NCBI GenBank assembly: GCA_946186925.1
Contig: CAMHPA010000003.1
Location: forward strand, 1 to 64,000
DNA from: an uncultured Bacteroidota bacterium
GTDB lineage: Bacteria > Bacteroidota > Bacteroidia > Bacteroidales > SZUA-534
Direction: 5' to 3'
Length of the DNA: 64,000 nt
Under the pieces are notes generated by a model. It was not told the DNA's origin and did no database searches. It saw nothing but the letters and a program-made list of their open reading frames with translations. Every line of letters begins with the position of its first letter. The stretch's first letter is position 1. Shown here piece by piece: positions 1-9,057 of the stretch. The position numbers and the translations under genes were made by a program.

Positions 1-1047
1 AATAAAAAGGAAAATAATAATCTGCATTGGAAAACCGACACATTCTCTATTAAAGACCCCGAATTCGGTAATGTATATATTCCACTCTATGCCAGTGGAA
101 AATATGGCGTTCAGATTGTCGATGCAGAAAAGTTCTTAATAAAAATGATAGGGAAAGATGAGACTTTCACAGAATCTAATCTGACAAAACAAGTCAGTGG
201 TGATGTTACATCTAATGTAAAATCGGAGATTGTAAGTTATATGACTTCACATCAGATTGGATTTATGCAACTTCAAGGAGCCTTAATACCATTATCAGAT
301 GAATTAAAGGATAACATCACGTCATTCTGGGAAGAGTACGGCATTAATATGAAATTCTTCCGTATTGAAAATATTGAAATTGATGAATCCACAGAATTCG
401 GAAGAAAGGTACGCGAAGATTTTGCCGAACAAACGAAATATAAACTTAAAGGCCACACTTACCAACAAGAGCGAGCCTTTGATTTTTACGATAAAGCCCT
501 TGATAAAATTGGAGAAATGGGCAATCAGGGTGGAGGCGGGCTTTTAGGTAGTTTAATAGCACTGAATATGATGAACAATATGCAAGGCTCGATGGGGGGC
601 GGATTGATTCAACCGCAATACAATCAACCGTTTGGTGCACAAAGCGGCGTTCAGAATGTTGGTCAACCAGGAGCCGCACCAATGGCCGCACAACAAAACA
701 AACCAAAGACTATCTTCTGCTCAAATTGTTCAAAGAAAAGATTATCGACAGAGCGTTTTTGCCCCAACTGCGGAACGGAATACAATCCTTGTCCGCGTTG
801 TGGGGCCGACAATAGCAAAAATGCCAAAAGATGTGTGAGTTGCGGGGCGCAGTTAGGCAATGCCGATGCAGGTGCAACCGCAAATATTTGCAGTAAATGT
901 GGCACACCATTAGCCGTAGGTGCCGCCTTTTGCAGTGTATGTGGCACACCAGTGGCAACTGTCGACCCGAACGTGTGTCCACGATGCGGTACGCATCTTC
1001 AACCTTCAACAGTTTTTTGTCCAACGTGTGGTTTTAAACGTCAATAA
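1..1047 (+). CDS. SPFH-domain (virion core/YdjI-like) protein with C-terminal zinc ribbons, 5'-truncated by window
   Basis: Frame 1 is open from base 1 (NKKENNNLHWKTDTFSIKDPEFGNVYIPLYASGKYGVQIVDAEKFLIKMIGKDETF...), so the ORF-track start at 145 is internal; C-terminus has 8 CxxC knuckles. Confidence 0.85.
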   Translation, partial: NKKENNNLHWKTDTFSIKDPEFGNVYIPLYASGKYGVQIVDAEKFLIKMIGKDETFTESNLTKQVSGDVTSNVKSEIVSYMTSHQIGFMQLQGALIPLSDELKDNITSFWEEYGINMKFFRIENIEIDESTEFGRKVREDFAEQTKYKLKGHTYQQERAFDFYDKALDKIGEMGNQGGGGLLGSLIALNMMNNMQGSMGGGLIQPQYNQPFGAQSGVQNVGQPGAAPMAAQQNKPKTIFCSNCSKKRLSTERFCPNCGTEYNPCPRCGADNSKNAKRCVSCGAQLGNADAGATANICSKCGTPLAVGAAFCSVCGTPVATVDPNVCPRCGTHLQPSTVFCPTCGFKRQ

Positions 1048-1050
1048 GTT

Positions 1051-1767
1051 ATGAATATGAGAAAATTCTTTGCGGTTTTTGCGGCGCTTTTAGGCGAGGT
1101 GCTGATTATTGCGCTGCTTTTGTTGTTCAGAGGCGATTTGCCAAATAACATTCTGTGGTTGAATGGATTTGTGTGCACACTCGCATATATAACCTTTGTT
1201 TGGATATTGTTTGTGCGATGGGAGCGCAGCAACGACGAGGACGATTCGTGGATAGGTTCGTTGGGAATCAATCTTGTGTCGCTCAATGTGTACTCGATTG
1301 TTGCAATCGTACTTGTACTGTTTATGAATTATTTGCCGTTCATATCGCCAGTAAGCATCAAATACCAATTTCTTATACACGGCATTCTTATCTTCTTCTT
1401 GGTTCTGTTCCAGTATTTCAGTTATTCGGCAGCAGAACAGGTTAAGAATGTTGGCAAGAGCAAGCAACAGCAAACCGAGTATCTCGCAGAAATGAAGAAT
1501 GCCACTCAACGACTGCAAGATACGGCATTCGTTACCGAAGGAGTTGACCATAGCATAAGGAATATGATTGATGGCTTACTGCGAGACGTTCGTTTCGTGT
1601 CACCATTGAGGACTGATGCCGCACACGAAATTGAGAAAAACTATGTTGAAAAAGCCGATGAGGTGATTGCTGCCTTTAATAATTACCAAGCAAACGAGGC
1701 AACAATTGCTAAACAGATTAGTCTGCTTAAACACATATTAGAGAACCGTAAAAAAATGTATAACTAA
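1051..1767 (+). CDS. Membrane protein: about 4 TM helices plus cytosolic helical C-terminal domain
   Basis: ORF starts 3 nt after upstream stop; hydrophobic segments FFAVFAALLGEVLIIALLLLF, NGFVCTLAYITFVWILFV, VYSIVAIVLVLFMNYLPF, FLIHGILIFFLVLFQYF, then a polar helical region. Confidence 0.8.
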   Translation: MNMRKFFAVFAALLGEVLIIALLLLFRGDLPNNILWLNGFVCTLAYITFVWILFVRWERSNDEDDSWIGSLGINLVSLNVYSIVAIVLVLFMNYLPFISPVSIKYQFLIHGILIFFLVLFQYFSYSAAEQVKNVGKSKQQQTEYLAEMKNATQRLQDTAFVTEGVDHSIRNMIDGLLRDVRFVSPLRTDAAHEIEKNYVEKADEVIAAFNNYQANEATIAKQISLLKHILENRKKMYN

Positions 1768-1782
1768 TAAATATTCTGTGAT

Positions 1783-3990
1783 ATGCCAGCAACAGGTAAA
1801 ATTTTTAAAGAGTCGAGTAATATTTATCAAGACGAGGCCAAAATTCTCTTCAACTATTACCAACAAGCCGCAGAGCGCATAGTGGCGGAGGAAGAGAAGA
1901 TTGAAAAGAAAATAGCAGAATTGGAAGAAGACCGTGCTGCGGTGGAGCAGGAACGCTCAGGTTCGTGGAAATGGCTTCTCACAATTATTGCGTTCTTTAT
2001 GTATTGGGTAAAAAAGAGTCAATACACAAAGCAGATTGCGGCAATCGACCAAAAGATTGACGAGGAGAAACTCAAACACCAAAACATATTCCGCGACTAT
2101 AAGGTTACAAAAATGGGCGTTGCCTACGTGCCTGTTGCAGAACAAATTAAGTATGATGACAATAGTTTCATTGTGGATTATTCAGGCAACGTGGCACAAA
2201 GTCAGGTAACGCTGCAAATGTCGCGGCAGAATGATTTGTTGGCAAATGCCATTTCGCAACTGAACTACCTGTCAGAAAATGTGCCAGTAGTTGAGACATC
2301 AAATGAGCCAGAAACAATTGAAACCGACCAATACTCGCTTTCTATTCAGGAAGTCAATCAAGGCGATTACACGGGGCAACTTGACCGTTCGATGCGGACT
2401 ATTGCTTTCTGTATGAATGATATAGAAACTAACTCTGTCAATCTGCCGCTTGTTCACGACAACAGCGAGTATCTGAATTATTTGCAAGAATATGCCACCA
2501 ATACCCTTCCCGACAATGCTACTGTTATTGACGTGTTTGACAAGGAAAGATACGAGCAGAGCGTAAAGAAATTCCAGGAACTCAATAAGTTAAAAGATTC
2601 GTTGTCGTCAGAAACACAGAATTTCGAGGATGTTCTTCAAAAACTTATCACCACTGTAGCAAGGTCGATTCAAACAATATCATCGTTGAAATTGGCATCG
2701 ACCGATAAAATGGTTAACAGGTCTAACAGTTTGTTGTTCAAATTATTAAAGTCGCCATACAATCATTATTCGCCGATTCTTGAGGCTGAAGAGATTCAAC
2801 GAATCAAGAATGAAAGATTCGACTATTCTGATTCGGTTCAAGGTTACGAACCGTTTACCCTTCGTGACAGTTCGCGGGTTCGATACAATTTGCTCTCGGG
2901 TACGTGGGTGGCTGAAGACGGAAGTAATACGATTGTTCCATTTGGTGTTCACCAGATATATGAGGAGATTGTCGCACCAGTAGTTCGTAATCTTATGGGC
3001 GAGAACCGCATTGAGCGTTTAAAAATATACAATCAGATTCACGACCAGAAAGTAAGTTATGTGAACAAATGGCATCAAGATGTTGATGCTTTCTACCGTT
3101 CGAGCCAAGAGCAAAGCGCCGACATTATCAACAATATGCAAAGAACGTTGAGCGAATATGTTGAGGCTTTCAACACACTAACTCAATTGAAAAAGACCGA
3201 AGATACGATGAAGCGCGAAGGCGGTTTGGATTCGGCGATTGTGCAAGAAGCCGACAATTCAGTAGAAACCGCGGCATCGTTTGAATTGCAAGCATCGGAG
3301 TTCCAGGCTGTTCAGGACGATTTCAACGATTTTATGGACCGATTGCAAGAGGATATTGAAAACCGCGCCACTGAATTTGGTCACGTTGAGTATTTCGATG
3401 CTAAACTGCAAGACGGATACTCGAACAAAGTGGCCGTTGCATCGAATGAGGTATCGCAACTTGATGAGAGGCGCAAACCGCTTGCATCAATCAACCCGTT
3501 GCTTGCCAAAGACACGGAACTGCCGCCGAAGCCGAATGTTGAGGAAGCGACATTCGATGATTTGTCGCTGAATTTGACTGCGTTAGCAGATAATGCTCTT
3601 CAGGATTTGAATGATATGTTTATCGTTGGTGCGCCAGAAAACAAAGAACCTGACGATAACAGCACTGATGAAACAAAAGATGGCGGCAGTGCGGAAAATG
3701 CCGAAAACGCCACCGCAAACGAAAATCAGGAAGATGTTGATAGTGCCGAAGAAGCACCAGAGGGTGAGGTATTCAATTTTATTGAGGAATCTGATGACAA
3801 TGTTCAGGAAGAATCGACTGATGCAGCAGATGATGCACAAGAAGAACCAACTGATGATGCTGATGAGACACAGGAAGAAACGGATAAACCAATAGAATTA
3901 GATTCGGAGAAAAAACAAAGTGTGCAAAATTTAATGGACACTCTGATTGAAGAAAAGAAAAAGGAAGAAAAACGTAAGCGTAAGAAATAA
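1783..3990 (+). CDS. Large coiled-coil protein with one hydrophobic segment, acidic low-complexity tail and basic C-terminus
   Basis: 735-aa ORF in operon; WKWLLTIIAFFMYWVKK; tail DDAQEEPTDDADETQEETDK...EEKKKEEKRKRKK. Confidence 0.8.
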   Translation: MPATGKIFKESSNIYQDEAKILFNYYQQAAERIVAEEEKIEKKIAELEEDRAAVEQERSGSWKWLLTIIAFFMYWVKKSQYTKQIAAIDQKIDEEKLKHQNIFRDYKVTKMGVAYVPVAEQIKYDDNSFIVDYSGNVAQSQVTLQMSRQNDLLANAISQLNYLSENVPVVETSNEPETIETDQYSLSIQEVNQGDYTGQLDRSMRTIAFCMNDIETNSVNLPLVHDNSEYLNYLQEYATNTLPDNATVIDVFDKERYEQSVKKFQELNKLKDSLSSETQNFEDVLQKLITTVARSIQTISSLKLASTDKMVNRSNSLLFKLLKSPYNHYSPILEAEEIQRIKNERFDYSDSVQGYEPFTLRDSSRVRYNLLSGTWVAEDGSNTIVPFGVHQIYEEIVAPVVRNLMGENRIERLKIYNQIHDQKVSYVNKWHQDVDAFYRSSQEQSADIINNMQRTLSEYVEAFNTLTQLKKTEDTMKREGGLDSAIVQEADNSVETAASFELQASEFQAVQDDFNDFMDRLQEDIENRATEFGHVEYFDAKLQDGYSNKVAVASNEVSQLDERRKPLASINPLLAKDTELPPKPNVEEATFDDLSLNLTALADNALQDLNDMFIVGAPENKEPDDNSTDETKDGGSAENAENATANENQEDVDSAEEAPEGEVFNFIEESDDNVQEESTDAADDAQEEPTDDADETQEETDKPIELDSEKKQSVQNLMDTLIEEKKKEEKRKRKK

Positions 3991-4022
3991 ATTCCGATTG
4001 ACTAACAGTTAAATAAGAAATT

Positions 4023-4937
4023 ATGTCTACAACACATACAATAGATTGCGTGGTTGATACCCAGCCGATGGCGGATAGTATCGAAACCGTTTCAAAACAC
4101 GTCAAAACTACCACGGCGGCGGTTGTTACTTTCCAATCGGCTGTTATAAAGGCGGAAAAAGAAGGCGCCGACCACGTGTGCAAGAACGTGAACTTGGGAT
4201 TTTTTACGCTGATGCATTCACAAATCTCGCAGAAAATTGCCGCCCACCAAAGCCGCGTCGATTCGCTATTGATGGAACTTGTCGCACAAAAGAAAAGGCT
4301 TGTCGCTGTAAAGACGGCAATGGAGCACAACTACGAAATGATTGTCGCTCGCTATTTGCGCATTATTACAGGTTTGAACAAAGCGTTGAAACAACGTGTA
4401 ATGGAACTCGACCGACCGATATTCAATTTTGCCACACGCGATGTGGCTTGCAATTTCGGTCGTAATCAGCATTTGGCGGCTACTGTGCCAGTATGTCAAG
4501 CCGAAAACATTACTGCAAGTCAGCAAATTGCAATGTCGAATATGAAATACAACAGCACAAAAGTCATCGATTCGACCAAGGATTTTTTGCGGCAGATGAA
4601 TGAACAGAAAATAATATCTGAAAAGATATTGCTTCGTAGTATCAAAAGTTCGGAAGGGGTTGAACATCTGCCAGTTGCAATTATGGAATCACAAATTGAC
4701 AACCGAGGGAATACGGCATACGAAGCATTTGTTCCTGAAAATACTACAAGTCAAAATGTCAAAGAAATAAACAGCAGGATTTACGAAATGGCATCGAATC
4801 TTAATTGGGTTGATAATGGCACAAATGACATTGTGCGTCAGGAGTTTTCAAAACTTGTTGCCGCAAGCGAGACTTCCGACAGAGTGCGTGAGATGACAAG
4901 TTCCTTGTTCGAAAACTCGCAAATGCAAACTCTCTAA
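4023..4937 (+). CDS. Coiled-coil protein, paralogue of next gene
   Basis: 304-aa ORF; shares LMxLxxQKKRLVAxKxxxExxY...IIxxLNKxLxxRVxxxDxPIF with the downstream ORF. Confidence 0.8.
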   Translation: MSTTHTIDCVVDTQPMADSIETVSKHVKTTTAAVVTFQSAVIKAEKEGADHVCKNVNLGFFTLMHSQISQKIAAHQSRVDSLLMELVAQKKRLVAVKTAMEHNYEMIVARYLRIITGLNKALKQRVMELDRPIFNFATRDVACNFGRNQHLAATVPVCQAENITASQQIAMSNMKYNSTKVIDSTKDFLRQMNEQKIISEKILLRSIKSSEGVEHLPVAIMESQIDNRGNTAYEAFVPENTTSQNVKEINSRIYEMASNLNWVDNGTNDIVRQEFSKLVAASETSDRVREMTSSLFENSQMQTL

Positions 4938-4947
4938 TTGTACGGCT

Positions 4948-6156
4948 ATGAGTTACACAGAACAATTTGAGAAAAACATCAATATTCCACTGAATGTTGA
5001 GGTTGAAGAACCTTTGGTAAGGATAAAGAACAGGATTGTGCTTCGTGGAGGTTCATTCTTTGTTATGGACAAGAATGGGCATTCAGTTCCTGATACAGAA
5101 TACGACCACGTTGAGGTTGTAGGAACTGACATAAGAGATTTCTTGACGTTAAGGCAAGGCTCTATTAAAATCAATTTCAATGGCGATAAGAACCATATCG
5201 ACATTGGATATGACGGAGAATCTGACAATCACGATCTTTCTCACGACGAAACCGTTGAGGTAAACATCGATGTTGACACCGACCCTTTCGATGAAAGTGT
5301 GACGGGGTGCAACAATAATATAAACTTGCTGACAGGCAGTGTTGCCGCCACCGAAGCCGCGCAAGTGGCATCGATAAACGAAAGTTCAAAGCAGATTGCA
5401 TCAACCATAATCACGGGATTTTTCAAAAATGTGCAGTCCGAAATCAGCACCAAAATCCTTGAATTGAGCCAGCGAGTTGAGTCAAGACTGATGCATCTGA
5501 ACGAGCAGAAAAAACGGCTGGTTGCATTGAAAGAGCAATTAGAGAATGACTATCAACGCAAAAAATCGAATTATACAAAAATAATCACCGACCTTAACAA
5601 GGAACTTGAAAACCGCGTGAAAGCGATTGACGAGCCAATATTCAAAATGTCGGCCTTGGTTGACAATTCGAGCAAACGAATGCTTGATACAGGCTCAGCA
5701 GAAGTATCGTCAATCGTTGCCAGTGAAAACTCTGTCCTGACTTCACAAATACTTGCGGCAAGTACCAAAAAGAGAGCGCAACGAACAATGACACAAGCGC
5801 TCGATTTTCTGTCGATTCAAAAACAAACCGATAAAGCGATTAAATTAGGTTCTATAACAAGTGTCAAAGCAGGTGATTATGAATATTATCTGCCTGTGTG
5901 CTACTTTGAAACGACCGACAAAGGAAACATTGTCAATCAGTTGTGCGCATACGATAAAAAACAGTTGCCAGAGCAGGTGGTGAAAGGGATTGCAGATAAT
6001 GTTTTTTTAACGAACAACACTCAGGCACACAGCGATTTAGAACAAGAAAACGTAAAGAAATTCTTCAATGCTATAATGCAAAACGCATACAACAACTCAA
6101 ATAGCGAGCATAACTTACGCGTAACTAATACTATCAGCAAACTTTTTATTGGATAA
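4948..6156 (+). CDS. Coiled-coil protein with extra N-terminal beta-rich/acidic domain, paralogue of previous gene
   Basis: 402-aa ORF; shared core LMHLNEQKKRLVALKEQLENDYQRKKSNYTKIITDLNKELENRVKAIDEPIF. Confidence 0.8.
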   Translation: MSYTEQFEKNINIPLNVEVEEPLVRIKNRIVLRGGSFFVMDKNGHSVPDTEYDHVEVVGTDIRDFLTLRQGSIKINFNGDKNHIDIGYDGESDNHDLSHDETVEVNIDVDTDPFDESVTGCNNNINLLTGSVAATEAAQVASINESSKQIASTIITGFFKNVQSEISTKILELSQRVESRLMHLNEQKKRLVALKEQLENDYQRKKSNYTKIITDLNKELENRVKAIDEPIFKMSALVDNSSKRMLDTGSAEVSSIVASENSVLTSQILAASTKKRAQRTMTQALDFLSIQKQTDKAIKLGSITSVKAGDYEYYLPVCYFETTDKGNIVNQLCAYDKKQLPEQVVKGIADNVFLTNNTQAHSDLEQENVKKFFNAIMQNAYNNSNSEHNLRVTNTISKLFIG

Positions 6157-6160
6157 CACT

Positions 6161-7129
6161 ATGGACGGGCTAAAAGAAATAAGAGTAAATGGGAACGACC
6201 TTAAACTTAACGGAAACCTTGTTAAAAGCGGAATACTTCCCGAAAAGATTACTGAACTGTCGCGAACAGTAACCATTCAGAAAGACACCATTGTTGAAGG
6301 TGCCGTATATGCCAGCAAAATCACTGTCGAAAGTGGTAATGTTGAGATAAAAGGCGCGGTTTTCGCCCAACAGGAAATATATGTCAATTCGGGCGCAGAA
6401 GGAACTGTAAGTTTCTTGAAATCAGTAGCGTCTGCCAAAAGCATTACGACAAGGGCAATGAATGCCGATGTGTCGTTCTGTTCTGATGTTAACGCAAAAG
6501 AAGTGACGTTAACAAATGCGTTTGTGGCGGGCAGCGTTTATGCCGACGATGTTGTTTTAGACAATTGTGTAGTAATCGGCGGTGTTTTTGCAACCAATAC
6601 AATTGAGTTGAAAGACAGTATTATAGGAACATTCAACGCACCGACAGTTAATTCAAGCGGAGTTGTTCAACTTCTGTTGCCAACAGCGTTTTCTCAAGAA
6701 CGGATGGTTACAGCCCCAGACACTAAATTCTACAACCTTTCGCTTGCCGACCTTGGCGGTTTGTTCAAAGGAAACCAACAGGCACCAGAATCGGGTAGAA
6801 TACCAATGAACATTGACGCTGATAACGTAAAGACAAGCCTGACCGATGAAAACACACAGAAATCCTATTATTCGTATACGGTTGTAGGTAAAGTTTTGGC
6901 GGCAGATATGCTTGATGTTGACAAATTCCAAAACCATTTTTTGCTGACTGCCGCAGCCCTGGGTCCGCAATTGCTTAAAGCCTACGACCTTGGCCCATCA
7001 GCCGATGGAACAACTAAATTGCTTACTTACGACAACATACGGGCGTTTTTCTTCGCAATTCTTCGTGGGCAGATTGAGATACAGGAAATATCAGGTTCGT
7101 TCTCGATGGGCGAATTGTTAAGAGATTAG
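6161..7129 (+). CDS. Bactofilin-like (polymer-forming cytoskeletal) beta-helix protein
   Basis: VEGAVYASKITVESGNVEIKGAVFAQQEIYVNSG...VTLTNAFVAGSVYADDVVLDNCVVIGGVFATNTIELKDSIIGTF pattern. Track start 6149 is TTG; ATG at 6161 preferred. Confidence 0.7.
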   Translation: MDGLKEIRVNGNDLKLNGNLVKSGILPEKITELSRTVTIQKDTIVEGAVYASKITVESGNVEIKGAVFAQQEIYVNSGAEGTVSFLKSVASAKSITTRAMNADVSFCSDVNAKEVTLTNAFVAGSVYADDVVLDNCVVIGGVFATNTIELKDSIIGTFNAPTVNSSGVVQLLLPTAFSQERMVTAPDTKFYNLSLADLGGLFKGNQQAPESGRIPMNIDADNVKTSLTDENTQKSYYSYTVVGKVLAADMLDVDKFQNHFLLTAAALGPQLLKAYDLGPSADGTTKLLTYDNIRAFFFAILRGQIEIQEISGSFSMGELLRD

Positions 7130-7132
7130 TAT

Positions 7133-7540
7133 ATGAACCAAAACAAACAATGTCCGTATTGCGGCGAGGAAATTGACAGCAACGCTGTGGTTTGCCCAAT
7201 TTGCGGCGAGCAACTTGAATCCGAAGAAATTGCCGTCGAAAAAAAAGTTTGCCCGTTTTGCGGTGAAGAAATCGACAGCAACGCTGATGTTTGCCCATAT
7301 TGTGGAGAGAGACTTGATGATACTCGAACACAAGAGAGTGAGGATGTTACTGAATCCCCAATTGCTAATGAAGATGAAACTCAATTGATAGATTCAAACA
7401 TCGATACACAACAAGTAGTGGAAAACTCATCGGTTGAAAACGAAATGGTTGCAAGCGAAGCAAGTTCGTCAAAATGGTTCAACGATGCCGATGAGATAAA
7501 CGCAGCAATCACATTAATCCGCTCGTTTCCACGTAATTGA
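7133..7540 (+). CDS. Tandem double zinc-ribbon protein with disordered tail
   Basis: Two CPYCGEEIDSNA-V-CPxCGE-L units, four CxxC, 99 nt apart. Confidence 0.85.
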   Translation: MNQNKQCPYCGEEIDSNAVVCPICGEQLESEEIAVEKKVCPFCGEEIDSNADVCPYCGERLDDTRTQESEDVTESPIANEDETQLIDSNIDTQQVVENSSVENEMVASEASSSKWFNDADEINAAITLIRSFPRN

Positions 7541-7556
7541 TGAATAAAAGAGAGTT

Positions 7557-8861
7557 ATGAGCAAAACGAAGATATGTCCATATTGCGGCAATGAGATTCT
7601 TGCAGTAGCAAAAAAGTGTAAGTTCTGTAAGCAGTGGTTGCCTGAAGAAAACATTGTCAGCGATAATAATTCAAATGACGATGCACAAACTAATGGGGGT
7701 ATACAAAATAATTCAATTGACACAGGGAATATAAAAGACGACCCATATTATGACCTTTTTGTTGAAATGAACAAAGAAATTCAAAACAAAAAGGCAAAAA
7801 AAGGGTTGGGAATAGCACTATGCGTAATGGCGTTAGTGGCCGTTGTTGGGTTGGTAATTATGCTTGTGACGAAAGATTCTGGAACAAACAGCAGCAATAA
7901 AATGGAACAATCCGTTAAGACCATTACAACAAACGATATTGCCATAGAATTAGCAAAAAAGTGGGATGACGCTCATACATCGAAAAAAGCCGAAGACTTT
8001 ACCAACATTTACGCGCCACAAGTGAAATATTACCAACAAACCTATACCCCTGAAATGATTGCTAAATCGAAGCGTGACTTGTTCGCCCAAACGCCAGGAT
8101 TTATGCAAATGCTATCCGATTATGAGGTTACAACAGTTGATAAAAACACGTTGAAAGTCCATTTCAATAAACGTGTTTGGATATCAGCAAAGGAGAATCC
8201 AGAGAATTACCCTTCATATTTAGTTATCAAAAAGATAAACGGCATTTGGTTGATTGTTGAGGAAAGCGACGAAGTTACCGATGCAAATTTGGCAAAAAAG
8301 AAGGAAGCGGTTTCCGCTGGCGAGGAACTTGTATATTCGGTAGCCGACGATGGTTATGTGAATGTACGGCAGTTCCCCGATTCTGAATCTGACGTGGTTG
8401 GTGTGCTTGCAACCAATCGTGATGGAGCAAAACTGATAAGCAATCAAGGCGCGTGGTGGAAGGTTCGCATTGACAGTGTGGTGGGTTATGTTAGCAATGA
8501 GTATGTCAAGTTGAGCAACACCCCGATCAAAATAAGCGGGTTGCCTAAGGTTTACTATGTTGTTTTGGGAAGTTACGGCTCATTGGACAGTGCACTGACG
8601 TATAATTATCAGCGCCCCGATGGAATGGAGTGCTGGATATATAAATGTACGGCAAAGGGTAAGACGGTCTATCGTTTGTGCGATGGTTGCTTCTCTACTC
8701 TGCAGAAGGCTCAGTCTGCAATAAATGATTGGAGTTCAGGTTTGTACGGATATTTGTTTGCTGATGCGTGGATATGGAAAAATGACGGTCTTGGCAATTG
8801 TGTTTTCTGTCCAGTAAATTATGAGACGGAAAGAACTAAGCCACCGTTAATGCCAGAATAG
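7557..8861 (+). CDS. Zinc-ribbon / TM / NTF2-like / SH3b / SPOR-like multidomain protein
   Basis: N-term KICPYCGNEILAVAKKCKFCKQWL; TM GLGIALCVMALVAVVGLVIML; SH3b-like VNVRQFPDSESDVVGVL...WWKVRIDSVVGYVSNEYVKL; C-term YYVVLGSYGSLDSAL...YRLCDGCFSTLQKAQSAI. Confidence 0.8.
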   Translation: MSKTKICPYCGNEILAVAKKCKFCKQWLPEENIVSDNNSNDDAQTNGGIQNNSIDTGNIKDDPYYDLFVEMNKEIQNKKAKKGLGIALCVMALVAVVGLVIMLVTKDSGTNSSNKMEQSVKTITTNDIAIELAKKWDDAHTSKKAEDFTNIYAPQVKYYQQTYTPEMIAKSKRDLFAQTPGFMQMLSDYEVTTVDKNTLKVHFNKRVWISAKENPENYPSYLVIKKINGIWLIVEESDEVTDANLAKKKEAVSAGEELVYSVADDGYVNVRQFPDSESDVVGVLATNRDGAKLISNQGAWWKVRIDSVVGYVSNEYVKLSNTPIKISGLPKVYYVVLGSYGSLDSALTYNYQRPDGMECWIYKCTAKGKTVYRLCDGCFSTLQKAQSAINDWSSGLYGYLFADAWIWKNDGLGNCVFCPVNYETERTKPPLMPE

Positions 8862-8885
8862 AAAACTTTATTCGGCAAACTCACA

Positions 8886-8915
8886 AATTAAGGCTGTTTT
8901 TTGGCAGCCTTAATT
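8886..8915 (+). terminator. Terminator-like hairpin after the 1-8861 operon
   Basis: Perfect 11-bp stem AATTAAGGCTG/CAGCCTTAATT with loop TTTTTTGG. Confidence 0.7.
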
Positions 8916-9023
8916 GTTTATAATCAACGCTACAAAACATAAGAGAAGAGTTAATGTCGGAAATAGCATTGTCGCACGTAAGTTCATAATTAGTTATAAG
9001 GGAATAGTGACAATGCTTTTTTA

Positions 9024-9031
9024 TATATTTG
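9024..9031 (+). promoter_or_regulatory. Bacteroidota -7 promoter element TATATTTG
   Basis: Matches TAnnTTTG 26 nt before the 9058 ATG; no clear -33 box. Confidence 0.45.
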
Positions 9032-9057
9032 TACGTCAATTATAAATAGGTACGATT

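Noticed and set aside
6149-6160. TTG start for the bactofilin-like gene
   Set aside because: ATG at 6161 gives a normal start without overlapping the previous gene.
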